A model generated the notes under the pieces. That model was not told the origin of the DNA. It made no database searches and worked only from the letters and a program-made list of their open reading frames with translations. From Thiomonas sp. (GTDB lineage Bacteria; Pseudomonadota; Gammaproteobacteria; Burkholderiales; Burkholderiaceae), in NCBI GenBank assembly GCA_027443745.1, contig DAIAZB010000425.1:1-5049 (forward strand): a DNA stretch of 5,049 nucleotides. The letters run 5' to 3'. This document shows positions 1 through 5,049 of this stretch, in pieces. Made by a program: the position numbers and the translations under genes. Within the stretch, counting starts at the first letter, position 1; every line of letters starts with the position of its first letter.

Positions 1-347
1 ATGGCGCCCTGCAAGGCATCGACCTTGCCCAGAGCCTTGAGCGCGTAGTACAGCTTTTGCTGCGCGACGTATTGCGGCGCGAACGCCACCGGTACGCGCT
101 CCAGGACGACATCGGCCGGCTGCTTCTTCGCCCAGGCTTCCAGCAGGGGTTCGAACTCGAAGCAATGCGGGCAGTCATACCAGAAAAATTCGGTGACGAC
201 GATCTTGCCCTTGTGGCCAACCGGCTGCGCGATCGGCAACTTGGTGTAACCAGCGCCCTCCTGGAACGGGGCGGGTCCTGCGGCGTTTGCCGCGACACTG
301 AAACCGAGCAACAGCAGTGCGGCGATGCGGGCGAACCAGCGATTCAT
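1..347 (-). CDS. dsbA: Thiol:disulfide interchange protein DsbA (5' part, C-terminus off the window)
   Basis: Periplasmic thioredoxin-fold oxidase that donates disulfide bonds to exported proteins and is normally reoxidised by DsbB. The gene runs off the left edge, so only the first 115 residues are visible. They open with a signal peptide (MNRWFARIAALLLLGFSVAANA, with Arg4 and Arg7 before a Leu-rich core and a likely cut after Ala-Asn-Ala, near residue 22). The thioredoxin-like strand IVVTEFFWYDCPHC follows, with the DsbA-type active site Cys59-Pro60-His61-Cys62 (bases 162-173), identical to the E. coli DsbA dipeptide. The helical insertion begins after residue 80; the cis-Pro loop is beyond the edge. 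The ATG at 345-347 is supported by a Shine-Dalgarno AAGGAAG a few bases upstream. It is last of three co-directional genes after argS and a SPOR gene, an order recalled from Burkholderiales. Family assignment is secure; completeness of the gene cannot be judged. Confidence 0.95.
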   Translation of the reverse strand, partial: MNRWFARIAALLLLGFSVAANAAGPAPFQEGAGYTKLPIAQPVGHKGKIVVTEFFWYDCPHCFEFEPLLEAWAKKQPADVVLERVPVAFAPQYVAQQKLYYALKALGKVDALQGA

Positions 348-351
348 GGTG

Positions 352-358
352 CTTCCTT
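352..358 (-). promoter_or_regulatory. Ribosome binding site of dsbA
   Basis: Read on the minus strand this is AAGGAAG, with its GGA core 6 bases before the ATG at 347. It fixes the dsbA start and is the best Shine-Dalgarno match among the minus-strand genes of the window. Confidence 0.75.
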
Positions 359-434
359 TCAACGGGTTGGGATGGGTGTGCAATTCATGCGCCGCGTGCG
401 GGGTCGTGCTTGAGGCCGCCCCTGCTCGGCAGCG

Positions 435-1100
435 TTACTTCGAGACCTTAACGACTGCGGATTCGATTCCGTTGTCATTCAAGAGTTTCTGCGCCTTGTC
501 GGCCTGCTCCGCGGCCGGGTAAGGACCGACGCGCACGCGATACAAGGTGCGGCCTCCCACCTGGCGTTCGTCAATATGCGCTTCCAGCCCGGTGAACGCG
601 ACCTTGGCGCGCTGGCTCTCGGCATCGGCCTTGGTGCTGTAGGCGCCAATTTGCAGGATGTAGAGCAGATTGGACGATCCCGCCGGAGCGGCGGTATTCG
701 CCGGTGCTGGCGTTGCCGGGCTGAACGCCCCGGTGGCACCAGCGGCCGTCGTCGCTTGACCCGGCTGCACCACCCCGGTGGGTGGCTGACCCAACGACTC
801 GATCGCCTTGGGCGAGAGCGGGGCGCTGCTCACCTGCACGGGCATCGAACTGCCGGCCACCGGAGCCGGAGCGCCGCCGCTGACCAGGCCCTGGTTCGGA
901 TTCCAGTTGGCCGCGCCGGACGCCGCGCCGGTTGGGCGCTCCTGGAAGCGGTTCATGAAGGGCAGCGGCGCCTTGGTGATGTAGAGGGCCGCTACCAGCG
1001 CGATGGCCAGGCCCAGCACCAGACCGACGATCAGGCCGAGCAGGGTGCCGCCGCGCTGGGCGCAGCCGGGCGAACGGATGGGGCGAAGGTGTTGAGGCAT
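435..1100 (-). CDS. Single-pass membrane SPOR-domain protein (FtsN-like architecture)
   Basis: 221 residues with FtsN-like order: short N-terminus with basic residues, one transmembrane helix (about 19-41), a low-complexity Ala/Pro/Gly/Ser linker (about 55-143), and a C-terminal SPOR domain (about 144-221, from LLYILQIGAYS through RTLYRVRVGPYP to the end). SPOR domains bind peptidoglycan glycan strands stripped of stem peptides, which accumulate at the septum, so an inner-membrane-anchored periplasmic protein acting at division is expected. The membrane helix carries a regular glycine spacing, Gly18-22-26-30. The ITKAPLPF stretch just after the membrane looks like the conserved post-membrane segment of the betaproteobacterial protein found between argS and dsbA. 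The ATG at 1100 has no obvious Shine-Dalgarno. It lies 83 bases after argS and 87 before dsbA on the same strand. I do not call it ftsN, because FtsN-specific motifs outside SPOR cannot be identified by eye. Confidence 0.88.
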   Translation of the reverse strand: MPQHLRPIRSPGCAQRGGTLLGLIVGLVLGLAIALVAALYITKAPLPFMNRFQERPTGAASGAANWNPNQGLVSGGAPAPVAGSSMPVQVSSAPLSPKAIESLGQPPTGVVQPGQATTAAGATGAFSPATPAPANTAAPAGSSNLLYILQIGAYSTKADAESQRAKVAFTGLEAHIDERQVGGRTLYRVRVGPYPAAEQADKAQKLLNDNGIESAVVKVSK

Positions 1101-1183
1101 GGCGTGATGGGATGGTGTGCGATGGAGTGACGGCGGCGCGAACCGCTGGCTGTTGAACCTGTGCAGGCTGGCCTGGACGGGCC

Positions 1184-2926
1184 TTACATGCGCTGCGGGC
1201 TGCTCACGCCCAGCACGGCCAACGCATTGTGCAACACCTGACGCACGGCTTGCAGCAGCGCGAGCCGCGCCTGCTTGAGCGCGGCATCATCCACCAGGAC
1301 GCGCTCGGCGTTGTAGAAGGCATGGAAGCTGCCGGCGAGCTGGCGCGCGTAGAACGCCACATCGTGCGGCGTCAGCTCGTCGGCGGCCTGGCGCAACATC
1401 TCGGGATAGTGGGCCAGCAGCATCATCAGATCCTGCTCGCGCGAGCTGATGAGCGGGCTCAGGTCGGCCCGCCGCAGCGCCGCTTCATCGCCGCCGTCAC
1501 GTTCGGCCCATTGCGCCAGCACCGAACAGATGCGGGCGTGGGCGTACTGCACGTAGTACACCGGGTTTTCATCGCTCTGCGCCAGGGCCAGGTCGACGTC
1601 GAAGACGAACTCGGTATCGGCCTTGCGGGACACGAGGAAAAAGCGCACCGCGTCGCGCCCGCGCTGCAGGGCGGCGTCGAGCTCGTCTGGCGTCATGTCG
1701 TCTCGCATGCCGCCGGACCATTCGATCAGATCGCGCACCGTGACATAGCTGCCGGCGCGCTTGGAGATTTTCACTTCCTCGCCGCCGCGCATCACCGTCA
1801 CCATCTTGTGCAGCACATAGCTCGGGTAGGTTGCGGGAATGGCCGGATTCGCCGCCTGCAGGCCGGCACGCACGCGCGCGACGGTGCCGTGGTGATCCGA
1901 GCCCTGGATGTTGATGGCGCGGTGGAAGCCACGCTCCCACTTCGCCAGGTGATAGGCAACGTCGGGCAGGAAGTAGGTGTAGCTGCCGTCCGACTTGCGC
2001 ATCACGCGGTCCTTGTCGTCGCCGAATGCGGTGGTGCGCAACCACAATGCGCCCTCGTGCATGTAGGTGTGGCCGGAAGCGACCAGGGCCTGGACCGTGC
2101 GCTCCACCCGGCCGTCGGCATACAGGCTGGACTCCAGGTAGTAGTTGTCGAAACGGATGCCGAAGGCCTTGAGGTCGAGGTCCTGCTCGCGCCGCAGAGA
2201 GGCCACGGCGAAGCGGCGGATGGCGTCGAGATCGTCGGCGTTACCTGCCGCCTGCACCGCCGCGCCGTCTTCGGCCTGCACCACGGCCCGCGCCAGATAG
2301 TCGCGCGCGATCTCGGCGATGTACTCGCCGTTGTAGCCCGCCTCGGGCCAGCCGGTCGCGCCAGGCGCCAGTCCGCGTGCCCGCGCCTGCACCGACAGCG
2401 CCAGATTCCGGATCTGCACCCCGGCGTCGTTGTAATAGAACTCGCGCGTCACCGCCCAGCCGCTCGCGGCCAGCAAAGCGGCCATGGTGTCGCCCAGAGC
2501 GCCTTGCCGGCCGTGGCCGACGTGCAAAGGCCCTGTCGGGTTGGCCGAGACGAACTCGACCAGGACTTGCCCGGCGCTGCCCGCCGGTTCGCGGCCGTAA
2601 GCCCCGCCCAGGGCGTTGACGGTCGCCACCACCGCCTGTTTGAGCGATGGGTCCAGGGTGAAATTGATGAAGCCCGCGCCCGCCAGATCGATGCTCGCCA
2701 GCCCCGCCATCAAGGCCGCATCGGTGCGCACGGCGTCCATCAGGATGGGGGCGATATCGCGTGGGCTGCGCTTGAGGCTGCGGGCGAGTTGCATCGACAG
2801 CGTGCAGGAAAAATCACCATGCCCCGCTGATTTGGGCCGCTCCAGCACGGCTTCGGGGGCTTGCGGATGCAGATGTTTCGCAGTTGTGGTGAGAACTCCT
2901 GTCAACCGGGATAGATAGTCGCGCAT
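1184..2926 (-). CDS. argS: Arginyl-tRNA synthetase
   Basis: Class I aminoacyl-tRNA synthetase that charges tRNA(Arg) with arginine using ATP in the cytoplasm; essential. 580 residues from the chosen ATG, within the usual bacterial range. Visible in order: the N-terminal Add-1-type tRNA-recognition domain (about 1-110); the nucleotide-binding signature [14 protein letters not shown], whose HVGH (135-138) is the HIGH motif; the ArgRS stretch [14 protein letters not shown] (about 162-175); the [13 protein letters not shown] and GSDHHGT region (about 322-347); the KMSKS-equivalent KISKRAG (about 386-392); and a DALR-type anticodon-binding domain from about 455 ([12 protein letters not shown]) to the C-terminal Met. 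The start is ATG at 2926; an in-frame GTG at 2953 would add 9 residues, but it would sit only a few bases after a likely -10 element, so the ATG is preferred. First gene of a probable argS-SPOR-dsbA unit and divergent from the PsiF-repeat gene. Confidence 0.97.
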   Translation of the reverse strand: MRDYLSRLTGVLTTTAKHLHPQAPEAVLERPKSAGHGDFSCTLSMQLARSLKRSPRDIAPILMDAVRTDAALMAGLASIDLAGAGFINFTLDPSLKQAVVATVNALGGAYGREPAGSAGQVLVEFVSANPTGPLHVGHGRQGALGDTMAALLAASGWAVTREFYYNDAGVQIRNLALSVQARARGLAPGATGWPEAGYNGEYIAEIARDYLARAVVQAEDGAAVQAAGNADDLDAIRRFAVASLRREQDLDLKAFGIRFDNYYLESSLYADGRVERTVQALVASGHTYMHEGALWLRTTAFGDDKDRVMRKSDGSYTYFLPDVAYHLAKWERGFHRAINIQGSDHHGTVARVRAGLQAANPAIPATYPSYVLHKMVTVMRGGEEVKISKRAGSYVTVRDLIEWSGGMRDDMTPDELDAALQRGRDAVRFFLVSRKADTEFVFDVDLALAQSDENPVYYVQYAHARICSVLAQWAERDGGDEAALRRADLSPLISSREQDLMMLLAHYPEMLRQAADELTPHDVAFYARQLAGSFHAFYNAERVLVDDAALKQARLALLQAVRQVLHNALAVLGVSSPQRM

Positions 2927-2935
2927 TATGGTGAT

Positions 2936-2948
2936 GTTGCGATGCAAC
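2936..2948. repeat. Short inverted repeat in the argS leader
   Basis: GTTGC-GAT-GCAAC: perfect 5-base arms around a 3-base centre, ending 10 bases before the argS ATG. If transcription starts near 2949 this would form a hairpin at the extreme 5' end of the mRNA, or a small operator overlapping the start site. Arms this short can arise by chance. Confidence 0.3.
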
Positions 2949-2955
2949 TCCACGC

Positions 2956-2961
2956 ATTTTA
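2956..2961 (-). promoter_or_regulatory. Candidate -10 element for argS and downstream genes
   Basis: On the minus strand this reads TAAAAT, a 5-of-6 match to the sigma-70 -10 consensus, in otherwise GC-rich DNA. Transcription would start near 2949, giving a leader of about 23 bases before the argS ATG. The hexamer 17 bases further upstream (GCAACC) is a poor -35, so this is either a weak or activated promoter or a chance AT-rich patch. Confidence 0.35.
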
Positions 2962-3039
2962 GGGTCGCCCTCCGCCACGGTTGCCGCCCTGCAGGCGGGG
3001 AATTGCGTTCGCAGCGCCCTTTTGGTTCCTCTGGCCCCG

Positions 3040-3058
3040 CAGACGGGTCCGCCGTCTG
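3040..3058. repeat. Inverted repeat upstream of psiF
   Basis: CAGACGG-GTCCG-CCGTCTG: perfect 7-base arms with a 5-base loop, ending 40 bases before the psiF start. It could be an operator or a hairpin in the psiF leader. No T-tract follows, so it is not a terminator as it stands. Confidence 0.4.
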
Positions 3059-3086
3059 TATCCACGTTCCCGTTCACCTCTCGCTC

Positions 3087-3090
3087 GGAG
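3087..3090 (+). promoter_or_regulatory. Ribosome binding site of the PsiF-repeat gene
   Basis: GGAG, 8 bases before the ATG at 3099. It selects this start over an in-frame upstream start at 2928 that would add 57 residues of non-signal-like sequence ahead of the signal peptide. Confidence 0.7.
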
Positions 3091-3098
3091 TTTCACCC

Positions 3099-3467
3099 AT
3101 GAAAAAGATCATCCTCGCCATCAGCCTGTCCTGTGCCGCCTTCACTCTGCCAGGCCTGGTTTCAGCCCAAGCTGCCACGGCGCAAACCAGCAAGATGGCC
3201 ACCTGCAACGCCGACGCCAAAACCAAGGCGCTCACCGGCGAGGCCCGCAAGACGTTCATGAAGGAATGTCTGAGCGCCAAGGCTGCCGAACCCGCCAAGA
3301 AGGTCGAAGAGAAGAAGGCGATGCCCGCCGCTGCCGCGCACGACGGCAAGAAGCTGACCGTTCAGCAGGAAAAAATGGTCACCTGCAACAAGGACGCCAA
3401 GACCAAGGCGCTGAAGGGCGACGATCGCAAGAAGTTCATGAAGGAATGCCTGAGCGCCAAGAAGTAA
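3099..3467 (+). CDS. psiF: Secreted protein with two PsiF repeats
   Basis: 122 residues: a signal peptide (MKKIILAISL followed by a hydrophobic stretch, likely cut near Ser22-Ala23-Gln24-Ala25), then two PsiF repeats at about 32-61 and 92-121 joined by a Lys/Ala/Glu-rich spacer (about 62-91). The repeats match at 24 of 30 residues by eye and each has the form KM-x-TCN...AKTKAL-x-G...R-K-x-FMKECLSAK. The only four cysteines (36, 57, 96, 117) are paired with the same spacing, C-x20-C, in each repeat. The mature protein is very Lys-rich. The family is named for a phosphate-starvation-induced E. coli gene; its biochemical role is not established. The protein is expected in the periplasm, where DsbA could form the disulfides (inference). 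It is monocistronic: divergent from argS, convergent with rlpA and followed by a strong terminator. Family call secure; the name psiF reflects domain content, not proven orthology. Confidence 0.9.
   Translation: MKKIILAISLSCAAFTLPGLVSAQAATAQTSKMATCNADAKTKALTGEARKTFMKECLSAKAAEPAKKVEEKKAMPAAAAHDGKKLTVQQEKMVTCNKDAKTKALKGDDRKKFMKECLSAKK
3192..3281 (+). repeat. PsiF repeat unit 1 (coding repeat)
   Basis: First of two 90-base coding repeats; its partner starts exactly 180 bases downstream. The 3' end, from TTCATGAAGGAATG to GAGCGCCAAG, is nearly identical in DNA between the copies apart from one silent T/C change, which fits internal duplication or gene conversion. Confidence 0.8.
3372..3461 (+). 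repeat. PsiF repeat unit 2 (coding repeat)
   Basis: Second coding repeat. Relative to unit 1 it carries three replacements by Lys (Ala to Lys, Thr to Lys, Thr to Lys) and two changes to Asp, so it is more highly charged, while both cysteines and the FMKECLSAK end are unchanged. Confidence 0.8.
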
Positions 3468-3498
3468 GAGGGCAAGAGCAACGCCGGGGTATCGCTTC

Positions 3499-3522
3499 CG
3501 TCGCGGCCCGATGGCCGCGACG
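3499..3522. repeat. GC-rich hairpin after psiF, without T-tract
   Basis: A 10-base perfect stem (CGTCGCGGCC / GGCCGCGACG) with a CGAT loop, 32 bases after the psiF stop. No run of T follows on either strand, so it is not a classical terminator. It may protect the mRNA 3' end, pause polymerase ahead of the next hairpin, or be a dispersed palindromic repeat. Confidence 0.6.
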
Positions 3523-3543
3523 CTTGCCGACACCCGCTTTGCC

Positions 3544-3580
3544 AACACAACGGGGCTGCCTTGCAGCCCCGTTGTGTTTT
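3544..3580 (+). terminator. Intrinsic terminator of psiF, possibly shared with rlpA
   Basis: A 16-base perfect stem: left arm AACACAACGGGGCTGC at 3544-3559, loop CTT at 3560-3562, right arm to 3578, then a TTTT run at 3577-3580. It sits 77 bases after the psiF stop. The A/T-rich stem base gives a TGTGTTTT end on the plus strand and TGTGTTGG on the minus strand, so it is strongest for psiF but can form for rlpA, whose stop lies 79 bases beyond it. The rest of 3468-3658 contains no gene I can support. Confidence 0.88.
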
Positions 3581-3658
3581 GTCGGCAGAGTCTCCCCCGT
3601 CAGGACGTGAACTTCGGCCAGGCCACATGAAACCCCGTCCGGCGCGGGTCGCACCGCG

Positions 3659-4915
3659 CTACTGCTGCACCACCGCGTAGGCGCTCAAACCCAGGAGGCG
3701 CAGCTTGTGCAGCAGCGCCGTGTCCGGCGCATGGCCCGGCAACGGGCCGATCTGCACGCGGTAGACCACGGCGCCATGCAGGATTCCTGGAACAACGAGC
3801 ACGGGGCCAATCCCCGCCGCCTGCAGCTGCGCACGCTCGGCCTCGGCGTTGGCCTGCAGCGCGAAAGCGCCGGTCTGCAGATAAGCCCGTGGCGCACCCG
3901 GCAACTGTGGTGCCAGCGTCTGCAGCGTGGGAGCGGACGCCGACATGCGGGGGGGCGGCGGCGCGAGCTCGGCGGGTGAGGCTGCTACTGCCATCGTCGA
4001 CGTGACGGCGGCGGACGCGGCGGCAGGGGCGCCGCTGGAGTTGGGGGCGAGAGTCGGGCTGGCCGCGACGGCGGCTGACGCTGCCAGCCCGGCGGGTGCG
4101 GCCGAGGACACGCCAGTCTTGGTTTCGCTTGCGCTTGCCGTGCTGCCGGAGTTTGCGCCTTGCAGCGGCGGCAGCGGCTGGCTCTCGATGCCTGGCGCGT
4201 TCACCGCGCCGGCCTGCGCCACCGCAATGGGTGCCGGGGCGAAGGTCTCCGGTTGCGCGGCTGCATCCATCTGCGGCGCAACCGGCGAGACGGGCGCAGC
4301 CGGCGCCCCCTGAACTGGAGCCGGCGGTCCATTGCCCGCCAGCGCGACGATGCGCACCCGGGCCGTCCCCGTGCGCGTGATGCCCAGCGCCTGGGCCGCG
4401 CCATACGACAGATCCATGATGCGGCTGTCGACGAACGGCCCGCGATCGTTCACCAGCACCAGCGCGCTGCGGCCATTGGCCAGATTGGTGACCTGCACAC
4501 AGGTCGGCAGCGGCAGCGTGCGGCTGGCTGCGGTGAAGGCCCGCGGGTTGAAACGGTCGCCCATGGACGTGGTCGAGCCCGACTCCCAGCCGTACCACGA
4601 CGCCTCGCCCTGCGCCTCGTAGCCCGACGCGCTGGCCAGCGGCGTGTAGCTGCGCCCCAGCACGCGGTACGTGCGGTTGTAGGCCGCGCGCGTGTTGGGC
4701 GGCGGCGCATAGCAGCCGCTGGCGCCGTTCACCGGTGCCTGCCCGGTCGACGACTGCAGCGGCACGCTGGAGCAGCCGCCCAGCGCCAGCAGCAGCCCCA
4801 CCGCACAGGCCAAGGCCAGGCCGTTGCTGTGATGCCGCGCGCTCAACCCAGCGGGCGGCCCGTCGCCTGGCGCTTGCTCGTGCTGGGGACGACCGGGCAC
4901 GGCAGACACAGCCAT
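3659..4915 (-). CDS. rlpA: RlpA-family septal lipoprotein (double-psi beta-barrel plus SPOR)
   Basis: RlpA proteins are outer-membrane lipoproteins at the septum; characterised members are lytic transglycosylases cleaving glycan strands that lack stem peptides. 418 residues from the ATG at 4915: a lipoprotein signal with hydrophobic core LALACAVGLLLALGG and lipobox Leu-Gly-Gly-Cys48; a Tyr-rich lead-in with YRVLGRSYTPL (about 83-93); the double-psi beta-barrel (about 103-192), with GEASWYG, TLPLPTCVQVTNLANGRS and NDRGPF; a long Ala/Pro/Ser linker (about 196-343); and a SPOR domain (about 344-418, with AYLQTGAFA and VYRVQIGPLPG). Of the conserved cleft residues, Asp157 in NDRGPF is present, but the Glu of GE-x-F is Asp120 and the His of TAAH is Ser131, so catalytic competence is uncertain. 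The region before the signal core is unusually long (about 32 residues), so the true start may lie downstream. It begins 7 bases after the preceding gene's stop. Confidence 0.9.
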   Translation of the reverse strand: MAVSAVPGRPQHEQAPGDGPPAGLSARHHSNGLALACAVGLLLALGGCSSVPLQSSTGQAPVNGASGCYAPPPNTRAAYNRTYRVLGRSYTPLASASGYEAQGEASWYGWESGSTTSMGDRFNPRAFTAASRTLPLPTCVQVTNLANGRSALVLVNDRGPFVDSRIMDLSYGAAQALGITRTGTARVRIVALAGNGPPAPVQGAPAAPVSPVAPQMDAAAQPETFAPAPIAVAQAGAVNAPGIESQPLPPLQGANSGSTASASETKTGVSSAAPAGLAASAAVAASPTLAPNSSGAPAAASAAVTSTMAVAASPAELAPPPPRMSASAPTLQTLAPQLPGAPRAYLQTGAFALQANAEAERAQLQAAGIGPVLVVPGILHGAVVYRVQIGPLPGHAPDTALLHKLRLLGLSAYAVVQQ

Positions 4916-4922
4916 GAACGAC

Positions 4923-5049
4923 TCACTGCAATCGGAGCAGCGCCAGCAATACCCCGACAGCGACCACCAGCATGCCGCCAATCTTGATGGTCAGGCGCAG
5001 TTCCAGTTCGCGCAAATCGGGTTTGGTCACCAGGTCGGCCTCACCCTGG
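4923..5049 (-). CDS. C-terminus of a small coiled-coil, tail-anchored protein (DUF1640-like), 5' part off the window
   Basis: An open frame entering from the right edge and ending at the TGA at 4923-4925; 41 residues are visible. A charged, heptad-like helix (DLVTKPDLRELELRLTIK, with Leu, Val and Ile at hydrophobic positions) leads into one membrane helix (IGGMLVVAVGVLLALLRL) and stops two residues later. This end, with [T/D]-K-x-D-[L/I]-x-E-L-E-x-[R/K]-L-T-I-K followed by [L/I]-G-G-M-L, resembles small bacterial DUF1640/CCDC90-type proteins common in beta- and gammaproteobacteria, whose function is unknown. The family call rests on recall of the tail alone. Only 7 bases separate its stop from the rlpA ATG, so co-transcription and possibly translational coupling are likely. 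Confidence 0.6.
   Translation of the reverse strand, partial: QGEADLVTKPDLRELELRLTIKIGGMLVVAVGVLLALLRLQ

Larger units (their letters stand above)
2927..3098. other. Divergent intergenic region between argS and psiF
   Basis: 172 bases between the two divergent start codons, so both promoters should lie here. It holds the candidate argS -10 and leader repeat, a hairpin-like CCGCC-CTGCA-GGCGG at 2984-2998, and a stronger inverted repeat at 3040-3058. I found no convincing pair of -35 and -10 hexamers on the plus strand and nothing resembling a pho box (direct CTGTCAT-like repeats), so the phosphate control known for E. coli psiF is not supported here. Confidence 0.6.

Noticed and set aside
57..413. 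Open frame of 118 codons on the plus strand
   Set aside because: Antisense to dsbA, whose frame has a signal peptide, the CPHC active site and a good ribosome binding site.
576..1130. Open frame of 184 codons on the plus strand opposite the SPOR gene
   Set aside because: Antisense to a gene with a clear membrane helix and SPOR domain; Arg/Gly-rich low-complexity product.
1101..1183. Possible terminator between argS and the SPOR gene
   Set aside because: Only very short dyads (CAGGC-CA-GCCTG and a GGCC pair) and no T-tract, so readthrough is more likely.
1229..2830. Long open frame (533 codons) on the plus strand
   Set aside because: It lies entirely antisense to argS, which has all synthetase motifs. 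Its composition (His, Arg, Gly, Val and Gln rich, no domain) is typical of a shadow frame in GC-rich DNA.
2927..2953. Upstream GTG start for argS (589 residues)
   Set aside because: It would begin only a few bases after the likely -10 element, and the extra nine residues do not look like a synthetase N-terminus. Not fully excluded.
2814..3077. Open frame of 87 codons on the minus strand spanning the argS start
   Set aside because: Overlaps the argS 5' end in another frame and crosses the divergent promoter region; no domain or signal.
3600..4598. Open frame of 332 codons on the minus strand
   Set aside because: Out of frame with rlpA and extremely Arg/Ala/Gly rich, whereas the rlpA frame contains a lipobox, a double-psi barrel and a SPOR domain.
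4916..4981. TTG start giving a 440-residue RlpA
   Set aside because: It would overlap the upstream coding region by 59 bases and add a Trp/Cys-rich segment that is plainly the out-of-frame reading of that gene.
4160..4987. Open frame of 275 codons on the plus strand opposite rlpA
   Set aside because: Arg-rich shadow of rlpA with no recognisable domain, signal or ribosome binding site.

Overview
This window is high-GC DNA with the look of a betaproteobacterial chromosome. The clearest pointer is the minus-strand order argS, then a single-pass SPOR-domain protein, then dsbA, an arrangement I recall from Burkholderiales. The other genes (a PsiF-repeat protein, a lipoprotein RlpA with a C-terminal SPOR domain, and the tail of a coiled-coil/TM protein resembling the DUF1640 group) fit that assignment. 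A Thiomonas-like Burkholderiales member is possible, but the genus is a guess. The content is ordinary core-genome housekeeping and envelope biology: I see no insertion sequence, CRISPR array, tRNA, rRNA, phage gene or toxin/defence gene.

Layout, left to right. Positions 1-347 (minus): N-terminal part of DsbA, cut by the window edge, with the CPHC active site visible. 435-1100 (minus): membrane-anchored SPOR protein. 1184-2926 (minus): complete arginyl-tRNA synthetase. The three lie head to tail with gaps of 83 and 87 bases and no convincing terminator between them, so they probably form one unit transcribed from a promoter near 2956. 2927-3098: divergent intergenic region. 3099-3467 (plus): small secreted protein with two PsiF repeats. 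3468-3658: convergent intergenic region with two hairpins, the second a strong intrinsic terminator. 3659-4915 (minus): RlpA-family septal/peptidoglycan lipoprotein with a long Ala/Pro linker and a SPOR domain. 4923-5049 (minus): C-terminus of a small protein ending in one membrane helix, 7 bases upstream of rlpA.

Shared themes: two separate proteins here carry SPOR domains, which bind denuded septal peptidoglycan, so both probably act at the division site. DsbA and the PsiF-repeat protein are both periplasmic, and each PsiF repeat carries a regular pair of cysteines. The most notable departure from expectation is in RlpA: two of three residues expected in the catalytic cleft of the double-psi beta-barrel are replaced (Glu to Asp, His to Ser) while the third (Asp in NDRGPF) is kept. 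I found no strong evidence for an entirely new system.
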